DNA of 26,495 nucleotides from Firm-13 sp964617375 (lineage in GTDB: Bacteria > Bacillota > Clostridia > Saccharofermentanales > Saccharofermentanaceae), in the NCBI GenBank assembly GCA_964617375.1, contig CAZTXQ010000040.1:1-26495 (forward strand). Direction: 5' to 3'. The notes beneath the pieces were generated by a model, which was not told where the DNA came from, searched no databases, and saw only the letters and a program-made list of their open reading frames with translations. Shown here in pieces: positions 1-8,043 of the stretch (within the stretch, counting starts at the first letter, position 1; each line of letters begins with the position of its first letter). The translations under genes and the position numbers were made by a program.

Positions 1-1
1 A

Positions 2-1198
2 CACCCTCCCTGCCCGGACAATCCGATCCTTGATTTTTCGCCGAACGGTGTCGATTTGCCGGCTCTCCCTCTTGATAAAATCAGAAAATGTATACGCGAT
101 GTATTCGCAGATCCTGAAGCGGATCTTTTTCGCGCTTGCGGCTCCCTCGGATCGGCCGAACTCAGAAGTTCACTTTGCCGGTACCTCGGTCAGTCAAGAG
201 GGATTGACTGCCGCCCCGAACAGATTCTGATCGGCGCGGGTACCGACTATATCCTTCAGCTCTTAATTCAGATCATCTCTTACGCGAAAAGTCCCACACG
301 CGTCGCGATGGAAAACCCCGTTTATAACAAAGCGTATCAGATCTTTACAGGACTCGGTGTGCCCGTCGACCTGATCCCTTTGGATAAATCGGGTATTGAA
401 ATGAAATCCCTTGGCACGAGCCCGGCCAACATCGTATACATGACACCGGCCCATCAGTTCCCGCTCGGCATCATCATGCCGATCAGCCGCCGGACCGAGC
501 TTCTGGAATGGGCGGCTCTATCAGGTGACCGGTTCATCATAGAAGACGACTACGACAGCGAATTCCGTTATGCCGGCCGCCCCATTCCTCCGATTAAAGC
601 GATGGATGCGGCGAATCGTGTGATCTATCTGGGAACGTTCTCGAAGTCGATCGCCCCCTCCGTCCGTATCAGCTATCTGGTGCTGCCGCCGGTTCTCATG
701 CAAGTCTGTCAAACCGGTCTTTCCTATTACAACACGACCGTAACGGGTGCCGAACAGATCATTCTGTCCCGGTTCATCGACAACGGAGATTTCGAAAGGC
801 ATATTAACCGTATGCGCACTCTTTACAGGAAAAAGCGGAATCTCTTTCTTCATTCGCTTGCCCCTTACAGGAGCCAGCTCGACATATCGGGTACGGACGC
901 GGGACACCATCTCCTGTGCCGCGTAAAAAACGGTATGTCGGAAGAGGATCTGATCGCAAACGCAAGAAATGCCGCGACAAAAGTCTACGGCATTTCAGCA
1001 TATTATCTAAAGGAAACAGGGGAGAAATCAGTAAGTCTCCGGATCCCCCCAAGCACCGTTCTCCTTGGCTACGCCGGCCTCTCCGACCGGGAGATTATAA
1101 ACGGTGTTGAGGCACTCGCCCGAGCATGGGATCTATCCGCTTCCCCCGGTTCGCAACTACCAAAAAAGTCGGATCGTCCATCGCGTGACCCTTCATGA
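2..1198 (+). CDS. MocR/PdxR-type regulator, aminotransferase domain (5' partial)
   Basis: The frame is already open at base 2 and has no credible start, so the gene begins left of the window. What remains is a fold-type I aminotransferase domain. It begins with a DFSPNG-type segment and carries IIEDDYDSEFRY (cofactor-binding Asp and Tyr region) and GTFSKSIAPSVR, whose Lys codon at 644-646 is the expected PLP Schiff-base lysine. This combination, particularly EDDYDSEFRY, is typical of MocR/PdxR/GabR regulators, in which an N-terminal GntR winged helix is fused to an aminotransferase-like effector domain. The DNA-binding half would lie upstream and cannot be seen. A free PLP aminotransferase is the alternative but fits less well. 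The gene ends 27 bases before ackA, which points toward it. The target is unknown. Confidence 0.85.
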   Translation, partial: HPPCPDNPILDFSPNGVDLPALPLDKIRKCIRDVFADPEADLFRACGSLGSAELRSSLCRYLGQSRGIDCRPEQILIGAGTDYILQLLIQIISYAKSPTRVAMENPVYNKAYQIFTGLGVPVDLIPLDKSGIEMKSLGTSPANIVYMTPAHQFPLGIIMPISRRTELLEWAALSGDRFIIEDDYDSEFRYAGRPIPPIKAMDAANRVIYLGTFSKSIAPSVRISYLVLPPVLMQVCQTGLSYYNTTVTGAEQIILSRFIDNGDFERHINRMRTLYRKKRNLFLHSLAPYRSQLDISGTDAGHHLLCRVKNGMSEEDLIANARNAATKVYGISAYYLKETGEKSVSLRIPPSTVLLGYAGLSDREIINGVEALARAWDLSASPGSQLPKKSDRPSRDPS

Positions 1199-1225
1199 AT
1201 TCAGGAATCCCGCGGCTTGTCTCAA

Positions 1226-2440
1226 TCAGACGGCTCCGTGCAGTTCCTTTACAAGTTTGCTGGTATCGCGCGCGATCGCAAGTTCTTCGTTCGTCGGAAT
1301 CGTAAGAACCTGAACGGTTGCGTCATCGGCGGAGATGTTCGCTTCGACGCCGCGGAGGCCGGCATTCTTTTGGGGGTCCACTTTTACGCCCAAATACTCA
1401 AGGCCCTTAACCGCGCCCTCACGGATCTGAGGCGTATTCTCTCCGATACCGGCCGTAAATACGATAGCGTCGACGCCGCCCATTGCTGCAGCATACGCGC
1501 CGATAAACTTCTTGCACTGATAGATAAACATATCCAGAGCAAGTCTCGCTCTCTTATTGCCGGCTTCGGCAGCGTTATAAAGATCGCGGAAATCGGAAGA
1601 CACGCCCGAAATACCCGCAACACCCGACTTCTTGTTCATCAGATTGTCGATACCCTTCATGTCAAGACCTTCCTTGTTCATAAGGAAAGTGACAATCGCG
1701 GGGTCGATATCTCCGCATCTGGTTCCCATGCAGATACCGGCCAGGGGCGTGAGACCCATGGAAGTATCCACAGATTTGCCGTTCTTAACCGCGGCGATGG
1801 AAGAACCGTTGCCGAGATGACAGGTGATGATTTTCAAGTCCTCGATCGGTCTGCCGAGCATTTCGGCGGCACGGTTCGCAACGTATGCATGAGATGTACC
1901 GTGGAAACCGTAGCGGCGGATGCCATATTCTTCGTAAACGTCATAAGGGAGCGCATACATATACGCTTCGGAAGGCATTGTCTGATGAAAAGCGGTATCA
2001 AAAACCGCAACCTGAGGCACTCCCGGCATGGCAGCTTCACATGCGTCGATACCGGTCATGTTCGCGGGATTATGAAGGGGCGCGAGATCGGAGCAGACGC
2101 GGATCGCCGTTTTGACGGCCGGCGTGATGATAACGGAATGTGCAAACTTTTCTCCGCCGTGAACAACGCGGTGTCCGACCGCATCGATTTCGGAGAGACT
2201 CGCGATTACGCCGTGATCCGCGCTGGTCAGAATCTCCAGGACTTTGGCGACAGCCGTTTTGTGATCGGGCAGATCAACCTCTATGGTAACCTTATCCTCT
2301 TTTCCCTTTGCATGTACGATAAGGGCATTGTCAAGGCCGATTCTTTCGGCTCCGCCCTTGGCCAGGACTGCCTTCGTCTCGGTCTCGATGAACTGATACT
2401 TAAGTGATGAGCTTCCCGCATTGATAACCAGAATATTCAT
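1226..2440 (-). CDS. ackA: Acetate kinase
   Basis: The 404-residue protein has the normal length for acetate kinase (acetyl phosphate + ADP to acetate + ATP), the energy-yielding last step of acetate fermentation in the cytoplasm. It opens with MNILVINAGSSSLKY, the first family signature, with Asn7. AVGHRVVHGG places Arg91 and VFDTAFHQTMP places Asp148 where the well-studied Methanosarcina enzyme has its catalytic residues. GTRCGDIDP supplies a second active-site Arg, and NEELAIARDT near the C terminus holds the metal-binding Glu. The start follows a good AAGGAG site. It lies 90 bases downstream of pta on the same strand, so the two almost certainly form one pta-ackA transcript driven by the promoter ahead of pta. 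Confidence 0.98.
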   Translation of the reverse strand: MNILVINAGSSSLKYQFIETETKAVLAKGGAERIGLDNALIVHAKGKEDKVTIEVDLPDHKTAVAKVLEILTSADHGVIASLSEIDAVGHRVVHGGEKFAHSVIITPAVKTAIRVCSDLAPLHNPANMTGIDACEAAMPGVPQVAVFDTAFHQTMPSEAYMYALPYDVYEEYGIRRYGFHGTSHAYVANRAAEMLGRPIEDLKIITCHLGNGSSIAAVKNGKSVDTSMGLTPLAGICMGTRCGDIDPAIVTFLMNKEGLDMKGIDNLMNKKSGVAGISGVSSDFRDLYNAAEAGNKRARLALDMFIYQCKKFIGAYAAAMGGVDAIVFTAGIGENTPQIREGAVKGLEYLGVKVDPQKNAGLRGVEANISADDATVQVLTIPTNEELAIARDTSKLVKELHGAV

Positions 2441-2464
2441 GTTGGTCTCCTTCGCATGTTGAAT

Positions 2465-2498
2465 CCGGGAAAAAGCCGTTCGTTCGGCTCTTCCCCGG
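2465..2498 (-). other. Intercistronic hairpin between pta and ackA
   Basis: Read on the minus strand, a 14-base arm CCGGGGAAGAGCCG and its partner CGGCTTTTTCCCGG flank a six-base loop. All 14 positions pair if two G-U wobbles are allowed. On the plus strand the same two positions become A-C mismatches, so the structure is built for minus-strand RNA, which is the pta-ackA transcript. No T-run follows, so it does not look like an intrinsic terminator. It is more likely an RNA stability or processing element, or a partial attenuator that sets the pta to ackA ratio. Confidence 0.6.
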
Positions 2499-2530
2499 TT
2501 CCTTTTTCGCCTGTATATAAGTGGAAAATA

Positions 2531-3532
2531 TTACTTGATCGCCTGAACCGCAGTGATTGCTGCGACGCCCACGATATCATCCGCAGAACATCCGCGGGAA
2601 AGATCGTTGACCGGAGCGGCAATGCCCTGTGTGATAGGACCATAAGCCTCTGCCTTGGCAAGACGCTGAGCGAGCTTGTATCCGATATTGCCGGCATCGA
2701 GGTTCGGGAAAATAAGAACGTTCGCCGTACCTGCGACTTTGCTGCCCGGTGCCTTGCTCTTTCCGACGGAAGGAACGATGGCGGCATCGAGCTGAAGCTC
2801 GCCGTCAAGAGACAACTCGGGGAACTTCTCTTTGGCCAGACGTGTGGCTTCAACCACTTTTTCCGTCAGTTCAGAATGAGCGGAACCGTATGTCGAGTAG
2901 GAAAGCATTGCGACCCGAGGCTCGTCTCCGGCAAGAAGCTTAAAGCTCTTGGAAGATGAGTATGCAATCTCGGAAAGATCATCCGCGCTGGGATTCTCGA
3001 CGAGACCCGAATCACCGAAGAGAAAGACGCCGTTCGAACCGTATTCGCAGTCCGGAACGATAATCATAAAGAAAGCCGATACCAGCTTGGTGCCGGGAGC
3101 GGTCTTCAGGATCTGCAGTGAAGGGCGAAGCGTATCCGCCGTGCTGTGGCATGCACCGGAAACCATGCCGTCGGCCATACCGGCCTTCACCATCATAACT
3201 CCGATAAAATTCTCGTCCCGCATGAGAAGCTTCGCTTTGGCGCGGGCTTCTTCGATCGTCGGGAACTTCTTCTTGCGCATTTCGGCAAAGGCTTCGACAA
3301 ATTCGTCGTATTTCTCATAATTCTGGGGATCAACAAAAGCAGCTCCCGAAATATCCCATTCCCCGGCGCTGCTCATTAATTTCTCTTTATTACCGATCAG
3401 AATAACCTTAACGATACCACGCTCGATAAGCTTGGCTGCCGCTTCGATCGTCCGGGGATCATTTCCCTCGGGAAAAACAATCGTTTTACCGGCCGCTTTG
3501 GCCTTTTCCATAATTGTGTCAATAAATGCCAT
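2531..3532 (-). CDS. pta: Phosphate acetyltransferase
   Basis: The 333-residue protein is the right size for the short (Pta type, single PTA_PTB domain) phosphotransacetylase that converts acetyl-CoA + phosphate to acetyl phosphate + CoA. Typical segments are KTIVFPEGNDPRTIEAA at the N terminus, MADGMVSGACHSTADTLRP in the middle, and near the C terminus GTANVLIFPNLDAGNIGYK and GPITQGIAAPVNDLSRG. It has no extra N-terminal DRTGG/CobQ-like domain. The start is preceded by AAGGAA and a clear promoter. Product and gene order (pta then ackA) fit the acetate branch of fermentation and ATP synthesis in an anaerobe. Confidence 0.97.
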   Translation of the reverse strand: MAFIDTIMEKAKAAGKTIVFPEGNDPRTIEAAAKLIERGIVKVILIGNKEKLMSSAGEWDISGAAFVDPQNYEKYDEFVEAFAEMRKKKFPTIEEARAKAKLLMRDENFIGVMMVKAGMADGMVSGACHSTADTLRPSLQILKTAPGTKLVSAFFMIIVPDCEYGSNGVFLFGDSGLVENPSADDLSEIAYSSSKSFKLLAGDEPRVAMLSYSTYGSAHSELTEKVVEATRLAKEKFPELSLDGELQLDAAIVPSVGKSKAPGSKVAGTANVLIFPNLDAGNIGYKLAQRLAKAEAYGPITQGIAAPVNDLSRGCSADDIVGVAAITAVQAIK

Positions 3533-3579
3533 GAGAATTTCCTTCTTTCTATTAGTGGGCTCTGTTGGTTGCCGCTAGT

Positions 3580-3608
3580 AGTATAAAGAATTATTCAGAT
3601 CAAGACAA
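3580..3608 (-). promoter_or_regulatory. Sigma-A-type promoter of pta-ackA
   Basis: On the minus strand, -35 TTGTCT (3603-3608) and -10 TATACT (3580-3585) are separated by 17 bases. The expected start of transcription is about 40 bases ahead of the pta start codon. Confidence 0.75.
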
Positions 3609-3630
3609 TGGAAAAACGCCGCTTTTTTGT

Positions 3631-3645
3631 AAATGATTTTCATTT
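3631..3645. repeat. Inverted repeat AAATGA-TTT-TCATTT upstream of the pta promoter
   Basis: A perfect 6-base inverted repeat with a 3-base spacer lies just upstream of the pta -35 element. It is AT-rich and resembles a regulator half-site pair. With arms this short in AT-rich DNA it could be chance. Confidence 0.3.
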
Positions 3646-3694
3646 TAACCGTAAATTTATCGCGCAACAACGATGACTGTACGGCACATACAGG

Positions 3695-3728
3695 AAAAAA
3701 GCATTGGATTATACGACTCCCAGCAATG
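3695..3728 (-). terminator. Weak candidate terminator after the membrane-anchored protein
   Basis: On the minus strand CATTG and CAATG (3724-3728 and 3702-3706) can pair, followed by C and six T (3695-3700). The stem is only five base pairs and spans the stop codon, so this is tentative. Confidence 0.3.
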
Positions 3729-5055
3729 TTTCGAGATTGTCTTTGGCATAGACCACAATTCTTGAAGAATCGGTATTCCGGTAAATCGCGCCGACGGCGG
3801 CGCTGTTCGATTTCGTCGCAAGGTGGTTTTCGGTACAGGAAAGAGCCGCATCGAACAGATTCGGATCATCTGCAGCACGTGCAATCTGCAGTATGATTCC
3901 GTACCCTTCCGTACACTCTTCTTCGGAAATAGCCTCTCCGGTAATCACATCGTATGTCTTATACAAAATCCCCTGGTTGTAAAGCTGTTCCTTGATCCAT
4001 GCAAGGCTTGCCGCCGGAGCTTTCCCCTCCTCCGCAAGATGCAGAATCACCTTAAGAGATGACACAAGATCCACCCCGGTCGCATTGCCGCTTGTATATG
4101 TATAACCTCCCGTGCTTTGCGTATAGGCATACGCGAAAAGCGGCAATTGCGAGGAAATATAGCCGCCGGATACAATTTCGACTGCCTTGTCATATAGCGG
4201 CTGATACTTTGCGTCGATGACCGCGAGCATCCGAAAGACCTCCAGATCCAGCCCCGAAAGCAGAACTCCGGAATAGGAACCCTCCGACGCAATTTGATCC
4301 TCGGGCAGCGAGACAACATCGCTCTTCTCTCCCGTAATAACCGGCGCCGGTGTCGTCCCTATGAGTGTCAGATCTTCGGGAAACACATTCCCGTCCGAAG
4401 CCAGCAAACCGGCGATGGCGTTGATCCGCGTCCAATCGGACTCACTTCCCCATTTGGCATAGTATTCGAGCAAAGCCCGCAAATAAGCGACGGTTTCTTC
4501 GAAGGAATATGTACCGGCGGGCAGCTCGTCGTAACTTATATCCGTCTGAAAAGGAGAATTCTGTCCGGACAAAACGTCGGAGCTCTTTAGGCACGGCACC
4601 AGATATCCGTTCTCTCCCGTAAAATCTCTCTCTATGGAATCGGAAAGAGATTTTGCCGCGTCCTTTTTATCGGCTGTAATATAGCTTCGGAGGAGCAGGA
4701 TCTGGTCAGAGGCCAACAGGTATTCCGAGAGAAGAGCCGGCTGACTCTTGATGCTTCCGGGCAGTACATACCAGGAAACGACATAAGGATCCGTTTGGGC
4801 CGACGTTCTTAGAAGCGTCGACGTTCTTGCCGCAAGACCGGAAGCGGATACAGGGGAAGCGTTAATCACAGTTCGGATGTCTTCGCCTGACGTTCTTTGC
4901 ACCGCTCCGATATCGTGGCGCTTGTAAAAAAATCCATTGGCAAACAGCAGGTACAGCGCAACCAGAGCAGCCAAAACGAGCGCCGCGGGGATTGCTATAT
5001 AGATTATCCTAAATTTATGATGAATCGATCCGGATCTATATAAACGATTTTTCAT
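3709..5055 (-). CDS. Membrane-anchored protein of unknown function, possible alpha/alpha-toroid
   Basis: The 448-residue protein has a short basic N terminus, one hydrophobic helix at about residues 17-39, and then a long exported region, so it should be anchored by its N terminus with the bulk outside the membrane. No cysteine lipobox is visible. The exterior part is rich in helix-like stretches ending in small turns (for example EYLLASDQILLLRSYITADKK and the C-terminal TEGYGIILQIARAADD), a pattern seen in six-hairpin glycosidases such as GH8. I cannot point to certain catalytic acids, so this is only a suggestion. A GGAGGA site precedes the start. It is divergent from tmcAL and seems to be a single-gene unit. 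Confidence 0.7.
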   Translation of the reverse strand: MKNRLYRSGSIHHKFRIIYIAIPAALVLAALVALYLLFANGFFYKRHDIGAVQRTSGEDIRTVINASPVSASGLAARTSTLLRTSAQTDPYVVSWYVLPGSIKSQPALLSEYLLASDQILLLRSYITADKKDAAKSLSDSIERDFTGENGYLVPCLKSSDVLSGQNSPFQTDISYDELPAGTYSFEETVAYLRALLEYYAKWGSESDWTRINAIAGLLASDGNVFPEDLTLIGTTPAPVITGEKSDVVSLPEDQIASEGSYSGVLLSGLDLEVFRMLAVIDAKYQPLYDKAVEIVSGGYISSQLPLFAYAYTQSTGGYTYTSGNATGVDLVSSLKVILHLAEEGKAPAASLAWIKEQLYNQGILYKTYDVITGEAISEEECTEGYGIILQIARAADDPNLFDAALSCTENHLATKSNSAAVGAIYRNTDSSRIVVYAKDNLETLLGVV

Positions 5056-5131
5056 TCCATTCCTCCGCGGGACTTACGGGAACGTTCCTGCCAAAGACTG
5101 TTCGAAATGGACGATCCCGTGTAAAATGCTA

Positions 5132-5161
5132 TGTATGCGAAAGTCTTTCTCCGCTTTTCAA
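5132..5161 (-). promoter_or_regulatory. Possible promoter of the membrane-anchored protein gene
   Basis: On the minus strand TTGAAA (5156-5161) and CATACA (5132-5137) are separated by 18 bases, upstream of the gene that starts at 5055. The -35 is good and the -10 is imperfect. Confidence 0.35.
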
Positions 5162-5208
5162 ATCAACCATTATTTTAGCACATTCGCATGGCAAGGCAGG
5201 TATCTCTC

Positions 5209-6582
5209 ATGAAAGTCGTCGGAATTGTCGCCGAATACAATCCTTTTCATTACGGTCATGCATACCAGATCGCCAAAGCGAAAGAAGAATTCGGTCAGGA
5301 CACACCGATCGTGGCGGTTATGAGCGGCGACTTCGTCCAGCGCGGCGAGCCGGCCATTACCGGAAAGTGGAACCGTACAGAAGCGGCTCTCCGTATGGGA
5401 GTCGATCTTGTGATCGAGCTTCCCTTTACGTTTGCATGCGCTTCGGCCGACCGTTTTTCCCACGGCGCGATCAGTCTCTTAAACGCGACGGGTATCGTGA
5501 CAGATCTCTATTTCGGCAGTGAGTGCACGGATCTTGACTTACTTCAAAAGATAGCCCAGGTAACCGCCGAGGAGAATCCGGAATACAGGGCTCTTTTAAA
5601 GGCGAACCTCGGAGAAGGAATGTCCTATGCCGAGGCAAGAGAATCGGCAATCGAGGCCTTTTTCAAGAATTCGGTCGAGCCTTTCGATTCGTCTAAACTG
5701 CAGGAATTTCTTAAATCTCCCAACACAATCCTCGCCATAGAATATCTTGCCGCGCTGATCAAGACAAAATCCAGAATCAAACCGTCTCTACTTGAGCGAG
5801 CCGGTGCCGCATACCACGAACAAGACATTCACGCGCCGTTAGCCAGTGCATCGGCGATCCGTAACACTGTTACAAAGTCCCTCGCAATGGGGCTTCCCGA
5901 TATTTCTCTGTTGGCATCCTCCCTTGCCGGAAGGATGCCCTCCGCGTCTCTCGCTCCGATGCTTTCCGAGTATTCACGCGGCGTTCGTCCCGTACTTCCC
6001 GATGATTTTCTTCCCGAAGCCGTGTTACTGATCCGAACCCGTACTGAAGAGGATCTGAGTAAGATCGCATACATGGGTGATCATCTCTCACGGCGCTTAA
6101 AAAATGCGGCTTCCGATATGCGTGTTCCGCCGGACACAGGATTCTCCGACGCATTTCATCTTGCCTGCGACACGAAGAGGTATGCAAGGACACGTGTCAA
6201 TCGCGCCCTCATGTCGCTTCTTGCCGGACAGACCATTAAGGATCTCGAGGAATTGAAGAATCCCGCGTATATCCGGATTCTGGGTTTCACCGATAAGGGG
6301 CGTTATCTCTTGAAGCTTATGCGGAAATATAAGGAATTGCCTCTGATCGATAAAGCATCCGATTTCCTGGAACACGGACAGAATCCTTTGCTGACCAGAA
6401 TGGCCGAACTGGATCTGATCAGTTCCGATCTGCGCGGAATGAAAGCGGGATATCCCTACGGGCATGAATTTGATCGGACCGTGATCCGTATGAAAGGACA
6501 CAAGGCAGTTCCGGGTTCCGATAACACCGGCGGAAATCCGCAAGGATCTCAAGGATCTCTATGCCGCCCGGCGTCCGATTAG
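5209..6582 (+). CDS. tmcAL: tRNA(Met) cytidine acetate ligase TmcAL (YlbM family)
   Basis: The 457-residue protein matches TmcAL, which activates acetate with ATP and makes N4-acetylcytidine at the wobble base of elongator tRNA(Met). The N terminus MKVVGIVAEYNPFHYGH holds the HxGH nucleotidyltransferase motif at residues 14-17. MSGDFVQRGEPAITGKWNR and GVDLVIELPF follow, as in the family. An in-frame ATG at 5188 would add seven residues, but family members begin at MKxVGxxxEYNPFH and AGGCAGG lies at a normal distance before 5209, so I prefer 5209. The last 20 or so residues are low-complexity (Gly, Ser, Asn, Gln). Its acetate substrate gives a loose link to the nearby pta-ackA genes, but they are not in one operon. 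Confidence 0.95.
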   Translation: MKVVGIVAEYNPFHYGHAYQIAKAKEEFGQDTPIVAVMSGDFVQRGEPAITGKWNRTEAALRMGVDLVIELPFTFACASADRFSHGAISLLNATGIVTDLYFGSECTDLDLLQKIAQVTAEENPEYRALLKANLGEGMSYAEARESAIEAFFKNSVEPFDSSKLQEFLKSPNTILAIEYLAALIKTKSRIKPSLLERAGAAYHEQDIHAPLASASAIRNTVTKSLAMGLPDISLLASSLAGRMPSASLAPMLSEYSRGVRPVLPDDFLPEAVLLIRTRTEEDLSKIAYMGDHLSRRLKNAASDMRVPPDTGFSDAFHLACDTKRYARTRVNRALMSLLAGQTIKDLEELKNPAYIRILGFTDKGRYLLKLMRKYKELPLIDKASDFLEHGQNPLLTRMAELDLISSDLRGMKAGYPYGHEFDRTVIRMKGHKAVPGSDNTGGNPQGSQGSLCRPASD

Positions 6583-6594
6583 GAGCCCCAATAC

Positions 6595-6624
6595 TTGCCA
6601 TTTCCCTTATAAATGAGGTAAAAT
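6595..6624 (+). promoter_or_regulatory. Promoter of tyrS
   Basis: TTGCCA (6595-6600) and TAAAAT (6619-6624) are separated by 18 bases. The resulting leader would be only about 45 bases long and contains a small perfect hairpin, CCGGT-TTT-ACCGG (6636-6648). That leaves no room for a T-box. Confidence 0.65.
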
Positions 6625-6676
6625 ACATGGATATGCCGGTTTTACCGGTAAGAATCACCAATTGGGGGGATCAAAG

Positions 6677-7909
6677 ATGTCCGAGAATGTATACGATATT
6701 TTAGAAGCCCGCGGTTACATATCACAGGCTACCCATAAGGAAGAGATCTATAATCTTCTTTCGAAGCCGGGCGTTACTTTTTATATAGGTTTTGACCCTA
6801 CCGCTGACAGTCTGCACGTCGGTCATTTCGTGCAGATGATGGTTATGAGCCATATGCAGAAGGCCGGTCACCGGCCGATCGCACTTATGGGCGGCGGAAC
6901 AGGTATGGTCGGCGACCCGTCCGGACGAACGGATATGCGCAAAGTGCTTTCCGTCGAAGACATTCAATACAATGTGTCGCGGTTCGTCAGTCAGATGAAG
7001 ACCGTAGTCGACTTTACGAATGACCGTGCGATACTTGTGAACAATGCCGACTGGCTTCTGAATCTGAACTATATCGAGTTCCTTCGGGATATCGGTCCGC
7101 ATTTCTCCGTCAACCGGATGCTCACCTTCGATTGCTACAAGCAACGTCTCGAGAAGGGGCTCTCTTTCCTTGAATTCAACTATATGCTGATGCAGAGCTA
7201 CGATTTCCTATACCTTTACAAGACATATAATTGTACACTCGAGCTCGGCGGAGACGACCAGTGGTCAAATATACTAGGCGGCGTCGAACTGATCCGCAGA
7301 AAAGAACAGGGAGAAGCTTACGGACTTACCTTCACGCTTCTGACAAACAGCGAAGGCAAGAAGATGGGCAAGACAGCCAAGGGCGCCGTCTGGCTCGATC
7401 CCAACAAGACGACACCTTTCGAATTCTATCAGTACTGGCGCAACATTGACGATGCTGACGTGATCAAGTGCATGAAGCTCCTTACCTTTCTCCCGCTTGA
7501 GGAGGTTGCGGAATATGCGAAGCTTACCGACGCCTCTATCAACGAAGCCAAAAAGCGCCTCGCATATGAAGTGACAAAGATCGTTCACGGCGAAGCCGAG
7601 GCGGATGCCGCAAAACGCCAGACCGAAGATCTCTTTGAAAAAGGCGGCCGGTCGGACGACATGCCGTCCACTGCGGTTAAGTCCGCCGACTTAGAAGAAG
7701 GCATCTTCCTTCTCGACGTCCTCCTCACAGCCGGTCTTGTCGCATCAAAGGGAGAAGGCAAGCGTCTGATCCAGCAGAAGGGCATCTATTTGAATGACAA
7801 GGTCATTGAAGATCCCTTCTATATGCTCAAAAAAGAAGACTTCTCCGCCGATGAAGCAATTCTCCGGAAGGGCAAAAAGATCTATCATAAGATTGAAGCC
7901 GTATCCTGA
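6677..7909 (+). CDS. tyrS: Tyrosyl-tRNA synthetase
   Basis: This 410-residue class I synthetase charges tRNA(Tyr) with tyrosine. GFDPTADSLHVGH carries the HIGH-type motif (HVGH, residues 47-50). LGGDDQWSNILGG is the tyrosine/ATP pocket typical of bacterial TyrRS. KMGKT (residues 229-233) is the KMSKS-loop variant used by TyrRS. The C terminus is an S4-like RNA-binding domain with LVASKGEGKRLIQQKGIYLN. A TTG at 6662 is also in frame, but the GGGGGGA stretch sits ideally before the ATG at 6677. The gene has its own promoter and a strong terminator. Confidence 0.97.
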   Translation: MSENVYDILEARGYISQATHKEEIYNLLSKPGVTFYIGFDPTADSLHVGHFVQMMVMSHMQKAGHRPIALMGGGTGMVGDPSGRTDMRKVLSVEDIQYNVSRFVSQMKTVVDFTNDRAILVNNADWLLNLNYIEFLRDIGPHFSVNRMLTFDCYKQRLEKGLSFLEFNYMLMQSYDFLYLYKTYNCTLELGGDDQWSNILGGVELIRRKEQGEAYGLTFTLLTNSEGKKMGKTAKGAVWLDPNKTTPFEFYQYWRNIDDADVIKCMKLLTFLPLEEVAEYAKLTDASINEAKKRLAYEVTKIVHGEAEADAAKRQTEDLFEKGGRSDDMPSTAVKSADLEEGIFLLDVLLTAGLVASKGEGKRLIQQKGIYLNDKVIEDPFYMLKKEDFSADEAILRKGKKIYHKIEAVS

Positions 7910-7940
7910 AACGCTTCCAATCAAATTCCAAAAAACACCT

Positions 7941-7978
7941 AAAAAGCCGGACGCAGCAGATTGCGGCCGGCTTTTTTT
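7941..7978. terminator. Bidirectional rho-independent terminator
   Basis: AAAAAGCCGG and CCGGCTTTTT form a 10-base-pair stem around an inner CGCA/TGCG pairing. Seven T follow on the plus strand and five on the minus strand. It serves tyrS from the left and the ATP-grasp/phosphohistidine enzyme gene from the right. Confidence 0.92.
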
Positions 7979-8043
7979 ACAAATAGGTCTTTGCCGTCAA
8001 ACAATCCCGCACCTTAACATAGGATCACAGACGTCACCCGCCC

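Noticed and set aside
1217..2407. 396-codon open frame on the plus strand opposite ackA
   Set aside because: It is antisense to a textbook acetate kinase, shows no recognisable family, and is explained by the codon bias of the true gene.
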